Made by a program: the position numbers and the translations under genes
Assembly (NCBI GenBank): GCA_017549285.1
Contig: JAFYVE010000014.1
Coordinates: 1-64,000, forward strand
Reading direction: 5' to 3'
Length of the DNA: 64,000 bases
From: Clostridia bacterium
GTDB lineage: Bacteria > Bacillota > Clostridia > Oscillospirales > Acutalibacteraceae
Shown here: in pieces, positions 46,120-54,028 of the stretch
Layout: the number at the start of each line of letters is the position of its first letter
Position numbering within the stretch: the first letter of the stretch is position 1
The notes under the pieces: model-generated
What the model saw: only the letters and a program-made list of their open reading frames with translations
The model's database searches: none
What the model was told of the DNA's origin: nothing

Positions 46120-46148
46120 TTCCATTTTCTGTTTTTCTATGTTATAAT
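46120..46148 (+). promoter_or_regulatory. Extended -10 promoter of the metallophosphoesterase gene
   Basis: Perfect TATAAT preceded by TGT, with a poor -35 (TTCCAT) at 17 nt. Confidence 0.55.
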
Positions 46149-46177
46149 TACATATTATTTATGAAAAGAGTGACGTT

Positions 46178-47494
46178 ATGACAAACTTTTTTGCACAGTT
46201 TATTTTCAAGGCACTTACTTCAGTTTTCAGTTTTGTTTTTATGCTCACAGGTATGAAAAGCGGCACAACAGGTGAAGAAATAAAAACACCTGACAATTTC
46301 AGACCTATACTCCGTTTTGTAGTATGTTCAGACATTCATCTCAACGGTGAAGAAAATCAGGAAGCTGCAATAAGATTTGCAAACCTTTTCAAGGATATGT
46401 ATGCATATTCAGAAGGTTCTGAATATAAGAATCTTGATGCAGTTGTTGTTGCAGGTGACTTCACAGGCGGCGGCGCTGAAAAAGAATATGAAATGTATAA
46501 TAAAATCGTTGCTGAAAACAAAAAGGAAGAAACTCAGCTTCTTACAATCCTCGGCAACCACGAATTCATTGATTACCGTGATGTTGATGCAACCGTAGGA
46601 TATGATGTATACAAGAAGTTCGTCAATGAAAATGTTGACACAGATGTTGTAATAAACGGCTACCACTTCATCGGTGTTTCATACGATGATGACGGCAAGA
46701 GCTTCACAGGCAAAACAAAGTGGCTTGACGAAAGACTTAAACTCGCTACAGCAGAAGACCCCACAAAACCCGTCTTCGTTTATCAGCATCCCGCTCCCTT
46801 CCTTACAGTTTACGGCAGCGTCAACTGGAGCGATTTCAACATCAGAACAGTACTCAGCAAATATCCTCAGGTTGTTGATTTCTCAGGTCACTCACACTAC
46901 ACACCTTCTGACCCCAGAAGCGTATGGCAGGGTGAATTTACAGCTGTAGGTGCAGGCTCATTGTCAGCTTTCATGAGCAACCTCAACTATATCGACGGTG
47001 ACAAGGATGCTCCCGGCAAATCAGGCGGTGCGTGGCTTGTTGAATGCGATGAAAACGGCAACGTAAGCATGAAGCTTTACGATATTGAAAACAGAATGTT
47101 CTTCGGTAATATTGATTATTACTTCACAAACTTAAGCGACTCTTCAAAGAGAACCCATAACTGGAGCAAACAGATTTCACGAGATACTGCTCCCGTATTC
47201 CCCGAAAACTCAGCTGTATCATCATTCGTGAATGAAAACGGTGAAACAGTTCTTGTATTCCCCGAAGCAAAGGGTCATTACGACGCTGAAGATTACAAAA
47301 TCACAGTTTCAGCAGGCATGTTCAAAAATGTTTATGAAGGAACAGTAATTTCAGAATATGTAAGAGCTACAGATGACGATGTAAATGTAAACATCGGCAA
47401 ACTTGCAAGCGGTGAATACACAGTTAAGGTAACTGCTTACAGTCCTTATGCGGCACAGGGCGAAACTCTTCAGGGTAAAATAACAATAGAATAA
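46178..47494 (+). CDS. Calcineurin-like metallophosphoesterase, membrane-associated
   Basis: A 438-aa protein. The five metal motifs are visible: CSDIHLNGE, VVAGDFTGGG, LGNHEFID, a mid-protein QHPAPF and FSGHSHY. The first 25 residues are hydrophobic (FKALTSVFSFVFMLTGM), as in the phosphatases near 3-5 kb, suggesting export. The C-terminal 100 residues form a beta-sandwich-like domain. It could act on nucleotides, phospholipids or sugar phosphates outside the cell. Single-gene unit. Confidence 0.88.
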   Translation: MTNFFAQFIFKALTSVFSFVFMLTGMKSGTTGEEIKTPDNFRPILRFVVCSDIHLNGEENQEAAIRFANLFKDMYAYSEGSEYKNLDAVVVAGDFTGGGAEKEYEMYNKIVAENKKEETQLLTILGNHEFIDYRDVDATVGYDVYKKFVNENVDTDVVINGYHFIGVSYDDDGKSFTGKTKWLDERLKLATAEDPTKPVFVYQHPAPFLTVYGSVNWSDFNIRTVLSKYPQVVDFSGHSHYTPSDPRSVWQGEFTAVGAGSLSAFMSNLNYIDGDKDAPGKSGGAWLVECDENGNVSMKLYDIENRMFFGNIDYYFTNLSDSSKRTHNWSKQISRDTAPVFPENSAVSSFVNENGETVLVFPEAKGHYDAEDYKITVSAGMFKNVYEGTVISEYVRATDDDVNVNIGKLASGEYTVKVTAYSPYAAQGETLQGKITIE

Positions 47495-47500
47495 ATAATA

Positions 47501-47533
47501 AAAAAGGCTGTCTTAAAAGACAGCCTTTTTTTT
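47501..47533. terminator. Bidirectional terminator of convergent genes
   Basis: AAAAAGGCTGTCTT/AAGACAGCCTTTTT stem between the metallophosphoesterase and the oxidoreductase. Confidence 0.92.
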
Positions 47534-47534
47534 A

Positions 47535-48542
47535 TCAGAAATCTAATTTAGGAACTACCTTTTCACCCGTCTGAGATGACTCAACAATTGCAAGACAGAC
47601 TTCAACTGTTTTTGCTCCTTCTCTTGCATCTGTAAGAATGGGTTTGTTATTGAGAATTGCATCTGCAAAAACTTCAAACTCACCTGCGGCATTATGATTG
47701 TTGACAACAATCTCAACTGTTTCTGCCTCTTTTACAACACCTTCTTCATCCACGGTGAATAAAGTCATTGTAGGAGAAGTATTGTCGCAGATAATTGTAC
47801 CCTTTGTACCGTAAATACATGTACGCATTGTGTAATCACGCTTACAGCCTGTTGAAACGAATACCTTACCCATAAGGTTATCATTAAACTTCATAATTGC
47901 AACCGTTGCATCGTCATAAGGCACGGTGGGAAGAAGTCTGTGTGTACCGTATGCAAATACTTCAATCGGGTCACCTGCAAGCCATCTGATAAGGTCAACT
48001 GCATGGCATCCGCCGCCTATAACACCGTGACGGTTGGGGTCTGCACGCCAGTTTTCAACAAGCTTCATATAATCGTGGGCATATTCCGATTCAACGAAAT
48101 AAAGATCACCGATAACACCTAAATCAATAAGCTCCTTTGCTTTCATAAATGCAGGTGTGAAACGGCATATCTGACCTACCATAAACTTTGCATCGCATTC
48201 ATCAGAAACTTTTATTATTTCTCTTAAATCTTCACGGGTAAGTGCAAGAGGCTTTTCACAAAGAACATGCTTGCCTGCACGCAGAAGGTCACAGCTTACT
48301 TTTACATGCTGTTGGTCGGGAATTGCAACGGTAGCAACATCAATATCCTTGTTATTTACAATATCTTTATAATCAGTAAACCATCTGTCTTCGGGAATTG
48401 AATATCTCTCCCCCGCAAAACGCAGGTTTTCTTCATTACTGTCACATAAAGCGGCAATCTCTGCATCGCATGCCATAGCCCCTTCAACATGTGACATACC
48501 GAATTTCATACCTATATTTGCAACTCTTAATTTATCTGCCAT
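47535..48542 (-). CDS. Gfo/Idh/MocA-family oxidoreductase
   Basis: A 335-aa sugar dehydrogenase-like protein. It has a Rossmann N-terminus, the catalytic motif HVLCEKPLAL (Lys of EKP), QICRFTPAF and GGGCHAVDLIRWLAG with the proton-relay Asp/His. Unlike the enzyme at 43 kb it keeps the canonical EKP. The substrate is probably a cyclic sugar or inositol. AGGAGA precedes the ATG. It is the last chromosomal gene before the integrated element. Confidence 0.9.
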   Translation of the reverse strand: MADKLRVANIGMKFGMSHVEGAMACDAEIAALCDSNEENLRFAGERYSIPEDRWFTDYKDIVNNKDIDVATVAIPDQQHVKVSCDLLRAGKHVLCEKPLALTREDLREIIKVSDECDAKFMVGQICRFTPAFMKAKELIDLGVIGDLYFVESEYAHDYMKLVENWRADPNRHGVIGGGCHAVDLIRWLAGDPIEVFAYGTHRLLPTVPYDDATVAIMKFNDNLMGKVFVSTGCKRDYTMRTCIYGTKGTIICDNTSPTMTLFTVDEEGVVKEAETVEIVVNNHNAAGEFEVFADAILNNKPILTDAREGAKTVEVCLAIVESSQTGEKVVPKLDF

Positions 48543-48613
48543 AATAATTCTCCTGATAAGTAAAATAAGTTTTTAATTATTATATCATATATAAATATAA
48601 ATTCAATAATTTA

Positions 48614-48645
48614 AAAATAAAAAAGACTGAGAAAACTCAGCCTTT
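48614..48645 (-). terminator. Terminator of the interrupted gene
   Basis: On the minus strand: AAAGGCTGAG, TTTT loop, CTCAGTCTTT, then a T-run. It directly follows the gene remnant. Confidence 0.8.
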
Positions 48646-48653
48646 ATATTTCT

Positions 48654-48734
48654 TTATTCAAGTTCAAAACCGTATAATATTCCATCTACAAGAGTAAGAA
48701 TTCCCGTCTGCCCTTTATCAAAACCGTCATACAT
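48654..48734 (-). pseudogene. 3' remnant of a chromosomal gene at the element's left edge
   Basis: A minus-strand frame encodes about 26 residues (MYDGFDKGQTGILTL, then VDGILYGFELE) ending in TAA with a proper terminator behind it. It has no ribosome site and, upstream (higher coordinates), runs within ten codons into element sequence and a stop. It looks like the tail of a gene cut by integration. The rest of the gene should lie past the right end of the element. The identity is not recognised. Confidence 0.6.
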
Positions 48735-48799
48735 TAGCCACAGGTGGCTAAGGACAGTTTAGGTGAAATATACGGTGTAGTCAGTTACGGCTACACCGT
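48734..48799. other. Inverted repeats at the presumed left attachment end
   Basis: TTAGCCA, cagg loop, TGGCTAA (48734-48751) is followed by ACGGTGTAG/CTACACCGT (48772-48799). Both lie between the gene remnant and the recombinase stop. They may be recombinase-binding sites or a weak terminator for the recombinase gene. The crossover dinucleotide is not identifiable without the empty site. Confidence 0.5.
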
Positions 48800-48809
48800 G
48801 TTTTCATTT

Positions 48810-50522
48810 TTATGAAGCCTTTTTGGAATAGGCTTTCATTTCTTCTTTAGCTTTTTCTAACATTTCAGCATCAGGGAACTGCATTATACCAACGCCTACA
48901 AAGTGTATTTTTATAGGAACATGTTTCTTTCCGTCTTCTCCTCTTACTCTGTCAAAGACTTCAATCTTATCAATGAGCTTATTAACAATAGAAGGTGTCA
49001 GCTCCTTTATATCAGTACACTGACGGATGTTAGCAAGAAAGTTTCTGACATCAATGTTTTCTTGTTGTGCGGTATTGATAAGTTTCTCGGCATCCTCAAC
49101 CTTTTGAATTAAATCCTTTTGCTCTTTTTCATAGTTGGTAAGCATACGGTTGTAACGGTCATCAGGTAATTTACCAAGAATATTTTGCTCAAATACCGCC
49201 TCAATGAGTTTATCCAACTCTTGAATGCGTTTCTTGTTTTTCTCAAGCTCATATTTTGCTTCTTTGAGATTATTTGCGATGCTTAATCTGTGTTCCTTTG
49301 TAAACAAGTAAAGAAATACAGGTTCATATTCCGTAATATATTCTGCTGCTTCTCGTATGGTTTTAAGCACCATTTTCTCTAACACTACATTTCTGATATA
49401 GTGAATGGAGCAACTGCCTCTGTTTTCCTTATAGGCTGAACAGCGGAAGAACTCCTGATGTTCTTTTATACTTTTAGCCGCACAGAAATACAGTCTTGAA
49501 CCACAATCTCCACAGTAAACCAATCCTGAAAATATGCTTTCTCTGCCCGTTGCAGTATTCCTGCGACGGTGCTTTTTTATTTCCTGAACTCGTTCCCAAG
49601 TATCCTTATCAATAATCGATTCCTGAGTGTTCGGTATGATAACCCAATCTTCAGTATCATTATACATTTTTTTATGAACCTTATAGCTGACGGTTGTTGT
49701 CTTGAAGTTTACAGTGCAACCCGTGTATTGCATATTATCAAGGATATGCTCAATACTTGTTTCCGCCCAAGCATAAGATGTTGTAAAAGGATTTCTTATT
49801 TTTCGTCCTATTGAAGCATAATATGCTGTTGGTGTCAGTATTTCTTCTCTTTCAAGCCTGCGAGCAATTTTTGTTGTGCCTAAACCTTCCATCGCTAACT
49901 GATAAATATATCTGACTACCTTTGCGGCAGGTTCATCAATTAGCCACTGCTTAGGATTTTCAGTATCTTTTTTATATCCGTACGGAACTGTTGGTGAAAC
50001 TCTTTCTCCGTTATCGGATTTTGATTGCCACACCTGACGGATTTTCTTGCTTGTCTGCGAAGCATACCACTCATTAAACAAGTTGTGGAACGGCATCATT
50101 TCCGTCCCCTTGCCGCTTATGGTTTCAACATTTTCCTGAATGGATATAAAATTCACACCTAAAGACGGATAAAGCACCTGAGTATAGTGGTCAAACAGTA
50201 TATGCTCACGTCCAAAACGGGACAAGTCTTTTACAATAACTGTACCGATTTCACCTGTTTCTATCATGCGTTCCATACGCTGAAAATCAGGTCTGTCAAA
50301 GGTTGTACCTGAGATACCGTCATCAACAAAGAACATTGTATTTTTATACCCGTGCTTTTTGGCATAATCAGAAAGAATCTGCTTCTGATTGGTAATACTG
50401 TTGGATTCAGAATCCTTGTTGTTATCCTTATCCTTGTCCTTATCCTTTATATCATCAACAGATAAACGACAGTATAATGCGGTTATTTTTTCATTAATAT
50501 TTTTCTCGGCTTTCTTTGCCAT
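48810..50522 (-). CDS. Large serine recombinase (TndX/TnpX type)
   Basis: A 570-aa site-specific recombinase that should integrate and excise the element. The catalytic Ser21 lies in ALYCRLSVDD. FVDDGISGTTFDRPDFQRM and VKDLSRFGRE are conserved resolvase segments. A recombinase domain follows (PYGYKKD), then a zinc ribbon (CGDCGSRL ... CSAYKENRGSC) and a coiled coil (about 420-490). An odd Asp/Lys tract (DKDKDKDNNKD, residues about 27-37) interrupts the N-terminal domain and is encoded by GAYAAG hexamers. Terminal gene of the mob-parB-small-recombinase unit. Confidence 0.93.
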   Translation of the reverse strand: MAKKAEKNINEKITALYCRLSVDDIKDKDKDKDNNKDSESNSITNQKQILSDYAKKHGYKNTMFFVDDGISGTTFDRPDFQRMERMIETGEIGTVIVKDLSRFGREHILFDHYTQVLYPSLGVNFISIQENVETISGKGTEMMPFHNLFNEWYASQTSKKIRQVWQSKSDNGERVSPTVPYGYKKDTENPKQWLIDEPAAKVVRYIYQLAMEGLGTTKIARRLEREEILTPTAYYASIGRKIRNPFTTSYAWAETSIEHILDNMQYTGCTVNFKTTTVSYKVHKKMYNDTEDWVIIPNTQESIIDKDTWERVQEIKKHRRRNTATGRESIFSGLVYCGDCGSRLYFCAAKSIKEHQEFFRCSAYKENRGSCSIHYIRNVVLEKMVLKTIREAAEYITEYEPVFLYLFTKEHRLSIANNLKEAKYELEKNKKRIQELDKLIEAVFEQNILGKLPDDRYNRMLTNYEKEQKDLIQKVEDAEKLINTAQQENIDVRNFLANIRQCTDIKELTPSIVNKLIDKIEVFDRVRGEDGKKHVPIKIHFVGVGIMQFPDAEMLEKAKEEMKAYSKKAS

Positions 50523-50608
50523 GATCTAAATCTCCTTTCCGGAAGCCGAGCATTGCATTAGGTATTTCCATTTTACAATGCCCGACTGCCATTTTTCAAA
50601 TGTGTGGT

Positions 50609-50881
50609 TTATGACAACTGTTCCGACAGTATAATTTCTTTAAATTGCTGTAACAGCGATTTATTTAACTTGCCGTCAAACACACCCGTCACATCATAAA
50701 CAATTCCGTGTATCTGTTCGGAAACTTTAATTTCATCAGGAACGATGTGCTGTTCTTCTGTTTGCTTTATTTCGTCACTCTGAGGAATTGCATACTCCAT
50801 AAAATCAACGGGGATGTCATCATTTATTCTGCCTGAACCTTTTCTTGAAACTAGTTTAGGGGTTATTGAAAGTTTCTTCAT
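50609..50881 (-). CDS. Small element-borne protein of unknown function
   Basis: A 90-aa acidic protein. The start is ATG 50881 with GAGAGGTGAT about 4 nt upstream; the parB stop lies in that same ribosome site, so translation is coupled. No motif is recognised. The position between parB and the recombinase suggests a role in excision or element maintenance, for example as a directionality factor. The pI and length would fit, but nothing in the sequence proves it. Confidence 0.65.
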   Translation of the reverse strand: MKKLSITPKLVSRKGSGRINDDIPVDFMEYAIPQSDEIKQTEEQHIVPDEIKVSEQIHGIVYDVTGVFDGKLNKSLLQQFKEIILSEQLS

Positions 50882-50886
50882 TCGCA

Positions 50887-51822
50887 TCACCTCTCATCCC
50901 TGTTTCTCTGTCTCTGAAGATATTTGTGATAATATTCCAGAGCTTTTAAGATGTGCTCTTCTTTCTGTTGCTTGGTATAATTCTTGCCGAAGAACTTGTT
51001 TATACGTTCTTCAGGTATTTTAATAGCCTCTGCCTGATTAGGTTTAGGTGCAGTTAAAATTGCTAAAACCGTATCAGCATTAAGCTGATTCTGCTCCGAG
51101 AGCTTTCGCATTTTCTGTGCCTGTGCAAGTGAGGGTGTAACCTCATCACTTTCATAGGTTTCAAAAATCATCATCTGTTCTTCGGGAGTAAGATATGATA
51201 TTTCAACCGCAGGTCGCATTGCGATTCTTCCTTCATCTACAAGGTTAAGAATCGATTTTTCAAGATTAGTCAGGCGGATATACCTTTTAATTTGGGTGGC
51301 ACTGTCTTCGCTGTCCTGTGAGATTTTTTCTGCAGAGCTCAACTTTGGACCCACCGGGTCCGAAGTTAAATCTGTTCGTTTGCCTTGCTTTTTAAGCGCA
51401 TCCATTTTCATCTTGTAGGCAAAGGCTTTTTCCGAGGGCAGAATATGCTCACGGTGCAGGTTACTGTCAACGAGAATAATGTCAGCTTCCTCTTTGCTTA
51501 TGTCCAAGACAACAACGGGAACATCTGTCATTTCAAGCCTTGTTGCTGCAAGGTACCTTCTGTGTCCTGATACAATTTCAAACACATCCGCCTTATTGTC
51601 CTTTCGCACCATAAGAGGCTGTATAATGCCGTTCTCACGGATACTGTCTTCCAACGGCTTCATATCTTCCTCACGGCACTTGTACGGATTCCTGAAATTC
51701 GGAACAATCTTACCAACAGACACCTGCACGATTTCGGTTGTCTGAGGCTTTACTGTCTCTGTTTCTTTGGTTTCTTTTGCTTTTTCAAATAACTCTTCAA
51801 CAAATTTTTCTTCTTTATTCAT
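50887..51822 (-). CDS. ParB/Spo0J-like partition or regulatory protein
   Basis: A 311-aa protein. Residues about 30-130 form the ParB N-terminal nuclease/CTPase fold (IRENGIIQPLMVRK, VSGHRRYLAATRLEM, NLHREHILPSEKAFAYK). A helix-turn-helix region and a helical C-terminus follow. GHRRY and NLHRE are the key nucleotide-binding motifs. No parA accompanies it, so a role in regulation of transfer or in stabilising the excised circle is more likely than full partitioning. It begins 4 nt after the relaxase stop. Confidence 0.85.
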   Translation of the reverse strand: MNKEEKFVEELFEKAKETKETETVKPQTTEIVQVSVGKIVPNFRNPYKCREEDMKPLEDSIRENGIIQPLMVRKDNKADVFEIVSGHRRYLAATRLEMTDVPVVVLDISKEEADIILVDSNLHREHILPSEKAFAYKMKMDALKKQGKRTDLTSDPVGPKLSSAEKISQDSEDSATQIKRYIRLTNLEKSILNLVDEGRIAMRPAVEISYLTPEEQMMIFETYESDEVTPSLAQAQKMRKLSEQNQLNADTVLAILTAPKPNQAEAIKIPEERINKFFGKNYTKQQKEEHILKALEYYHKYLQRQRNRDER

Positions 51823-51826
51823 TTAA

Positions 51827-53026
51827 TTACCTCTCTTTTTTAATATCAATATTTTTGTTAGGTTTCTCTTTTCGGACAGTTTTCAGCACATCCGAGATAA
51901 ATGCTTTTACTTTTTCAGGCATCAGCCTCAACGCCTCAAGATACGGAGCACAGACTTGTTCAAGTTCATGAAGCCTTGCACTCAGTCTGTTTATACTGCT
52001 TTGCAACTCCCAATTTCTTTTTCGAAGCCTTTCATTTTCACCCTCAAGGTCAAAAATTTTACTTCTTGCTGCAACGGACTGTTTCGCCATATTACTCAGG
52101 TCATTGAAATCTTCACTTGAAATTGTGACTTTGCCCGTAAGCGTTTTCTTGCCCATACCGTCAATCTCGCTGAATGTTTTATGCATGGTATGAATTTCAT
52201 CGTATCTGACTTCTTCTGTCTGTAATCGTTCTTTGATTTTCTCAAGCCTCTTTTTATCCTGCTGAATCTCATATTGCAGACAAGACAGATGCTCAGCCGT
52301 ACTGCCTTTTTCGCCACGGAGAAAATCATTAAAACCGGCTCTTTGCATATGATTGAAGAAATCATCCTGTAGAATACTGTAAGAGGGAATCAGCACAGGC
52401 TTGCCCTTATCGTTGAATATGACATTACCGTTTTCATCTACCGCCTGAGGTGACTTCCACTTCTTTGAATGGCTTATCTGATTGACGGTTTCTTTCACAG
52501 TACCTACAAGAGATTTATCCTTACACCGCTTTGTCCACAGTATTTGCTTTTCTACAACAGGCAGAGCTACAAGGTGCATATGATAGTGATACACAGGTTT
52601 TCCGTACTGTTCTGTGAGAGCGACATTCAGTTCATCAGCATGCATTACGGCAGAGATGATATTCTGTTCACCATACAAGGCTACTGCAAATCTGTATGCT
52701 TCTGCATAAAACTCTTTGGCATATTCATAACCGCCGTGTGTTTCAAAGTAGTCTGTGTTGACATCGAATATCATTTCATCAAAGACTTTTGCATCAGCTT
52801 TCAGACCTCGCATACATACCTTCTTTTCGGCTATGAGCTTATTCAGTAGTTCGTTGTAGGTCAGTTCACCGCAACTCTTGAAATGCACATTCATATCACA
52901 CCGAGCCGTATCAACATTCATGTTGGCATAGTTTTCATTCTTTCTCTCGTTGTGCCTTTCACACTTACCGATTGTACTTTGTGTATGAGTGACAACTCTT
53001 GCTACACTATAGTTTTTCTTTGACAT
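51827..53026 (-). CDS. MobV-family relaxase (Mob/Pre)
   Basis: A 399-aa plasmid mobilisation protein that would nick oriT and lead the strand into a recipient. The N-terminus SVARVVTHTQSTIGKCERHNERKN resembles Mob/Pre motif I. HADELN and the histidine cluster PVYHYHMHLVALP form the metal-binding motif III. A long coiled coil follows (about 245-370). The ribosome site lies in aaggaggtaaaacctATG. An oriT-like inverted repeat lies 110-200 nt upstream, where MobV oriTs normally occur. Confidence 0.9.
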   Translation of the reverse strand: MSKKNYSVARVVTHTQSTIGKCERHNERKNENYANMNVDTARCDMNVHFKSCGELTYNELLNKLIAEKKVCMRGLKADAKVFDEMIFDVNTDYFETHGGYEYAKEFYAEAYRFAVALYGEQNIISAVMHADELNVALTEQYGKPVYHYHMHLVALPVVEKQILWTKRCKDKSLVGTVKETVNQISHSKKWKSPQAVDENGNVIFNDKGKPVLIPSYSILQDDFFNHMQRAGFNDFLRGEKGSTAEHLSCLQYEIQQDKKRLEKIKERLQTEEVRYDEIHTMHKTFSEIDGMGKKTLTGKVTISSEDFNDLSNMAKQSVAARSKIFDLEGENERLRKRNWELQSSINRLSARLHELEQVCAPYLEALRLMPEKVKAFISDVLKTVRKEKPNKNIDIKKER

Positions 53027-53131
53027 AGGTTTTACCTCCTTTCTGCATTACTGCTTTATTTGTTCCGCACTTTTTCAAAGTACGTAACCCACTATGACAC
53101 TTTCAGCCCATTAGGTCTGCAAAGATGTCAG

Positions 53132-53208
53132 TGAGCTCTGCGAGGCTCATAAACTAAAGTTTCTCGCTTATCAAGGGAGCGACAAACTTTAGTTGCGGTA
53201 TATACCGC
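53132..53208. other. Candidate oriT upstream of the MobV relaxase
   Basis: A 17-bp inverted repeat with one mismatch, AACTAAAGTTTCTCGCT (53152-53168) and AGCGACAAACTTTAGTT (53178-53194), surrounds a 9-nt loop. A perfect 14-bp palindrome GCGGTATATACCGC (53195-53208) follows, and a TGAGC/GCTCA pair (53132-53149) precedes it. The dense stem-loops next to the mob start and the ACTTTAG/TATA content resemble MobV origins (pMV158/Tn4451 type). The nick site is not assigned. Confidence 0.7.
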
Positions 53209-53339
53209 AGACGAGCTTCGCTATGTAAGGGTGGCTGTAGTATCTTTTGTGCATAGCTTCATTTGTGGGGGCAGTTATTATATAGATAAACTGCCTCTAC
53301 AAGTAATGGGAATAAGCCACATAAAATTGTTCCTGATTT

Positions 53340-53446
53340 TCAGAAATACTTTTCAGAAAACAAAAAAGCCGTCACATAGACAGCACAAATAGCGGGAAGA
53401 CATTTCATCCTCTCGCACAGTTTGCACTGAAACTATGTAACGGCTT
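53340..53446 (-). promoter_or_regulatory. Attenuator-like leader with short ORF before the mob operon
   Basis: On the minus strand, AAGCCGT.ACATAG (53433-53446) pairs with its complement (53366-53379) and is followed by TTTTTTG, so it can act as a terminator in the leader. A 22-codon frame (53408 to 53340) starts MKCLPAICAVY and runs across the downstream arm of the stem and the T-run. A second ATG 5 nt later, better spaced from GAGAGG, gives a Cys-rich 16-residue frame (MSSRYLCCLCDGFF...). Which is translated is unknown. Ribosome position could decide whether the mob operon is read. Confidence 0.55.
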
Positions 53447-53476
53447 AAAATTTAAGCACTGATTGTCCGTATGTTA

Positions 53477-53510
53477 CTGACCGAGTATTGGACTATACTT
53501 TTTCGGTCAG
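53477..53510. other. Stem-loop in the mob leader
   Basis: CTGACCGA/TCGGTCAG perfect 8-bp stem with inner partial pairing (AGTAT/ATACT). It lies between the consensus promoter and the attenuator hairpin. Confidence 0.65.
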
Positions 53511-53602
53511 ATAATATGTGTTGGCATAAAGCCAATAAGTAAAAAATATGTGTTTCAGTTTGTATTCAGTTGTAGGGTAAATACATTATTTACCAATTTA
53601 CT

Positions 53603-53631
53603 ATTATAGAGAACATTTGTTCTTTTGTCAA
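53603..53631 (-). promoter_or_regulatory. Perfect promoter overlapping a LexA-box-like palindrome
   Basis: Minus strand: TTGACA, 17-nt spacer, TATAAT, both perfect. The spacer contains AGAACAAATGTTCT, whose core GAAC-AAAT-GTTC fits the Firmicutes LexA/DinR box (GAAC-RNRY-GTTC). Binding there would block the promoter of the mob leader, predicting SOS induction of mobilisation. Confidence 0.7.
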
Positions 53632-53769
53632 TGCTTTTCTGCAAATTTCGTGCCGTTTCACCTGAAATAGTTCCTGCCCCGGAATCACACCGCAGCGTTG
53701 CCTCGCTCATATCATCGCAAAGTCGTATCACTTTCAGACGGTCATTCAGTTGTCAAGGTGCATAAACGC

Positions 53770-53810
53770 AAAAAAGTCCTCACCTCCGATGAACAGAGGA
53801 AAGGACTTTT
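53770..53810 (-). terminator. Minus-strand terminator hairpin
   Basis: AAAAGTCCT/AGGACTTTT outer stem with inner CTC/GAG, then a T-run on the minus strand. Confidence 0.75.
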
Positions 53811-53835
53811 ACCGTCGATATCACGCAAGACAAAC

Positions 53836-53891
53836 AAAAAAACACCGCAGAAATAAGTACAGATAGCCTCTGTTCTTATCTTCATACGGTG
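53836..53891 (-). promoter_or_regulatory. Second attenuator-like hairpin with leader ORF
   Basis: Minus strand: CACCG...CGGTG enclosing a long imperfect stem (ACAGA/TCTGT, CTTAT/ATAAG), then TTTTTTT. A frame opening at 53885 begins MKIRTEAICTYFC and runs through the stem. It resembles the first leader in having an AIC element and a U-tract-encoded FLF, although the latter follows from the terminator itself. It may be the left-over control region of a lost cargo gene. Confidence 0.5.
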
Positions 53892-53959
53892 CTTGGGTAG
53901 TCAATAAATATTGCTCCGCTTACGCGCTACAAAGTTATTAAATATCAAATTGTGCCTTA

Positions 53960-53988
53960 AGTATACAGAACTGATACATACTTGTCAA
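53960..53988 (-). promoter_or_regulatory. Consensus promoter upstream of the second attenuator
   Basis: Minus strand: TTGACA, 17-nt spacer, TATACT. It lies just past the 3' end of the ApeA-like gene and fires toward the mob genes. The region 53,027-54,028 otherwise contains no protein gene. Confidence 0.7.
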
Positions 53989-54028
53989 TAGATTTTTGCA
54001 AATAAATGTTCGTGTTGATATGATTTTT

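Noticed and set aside
53640..54000. Truncated rRNA-leader-like motif (cattcagttgtcaaggtgc)
   Set aside because: The phrase resembles sequences seen near some clostridial operons, but no rRNA or tRNA gene follows.
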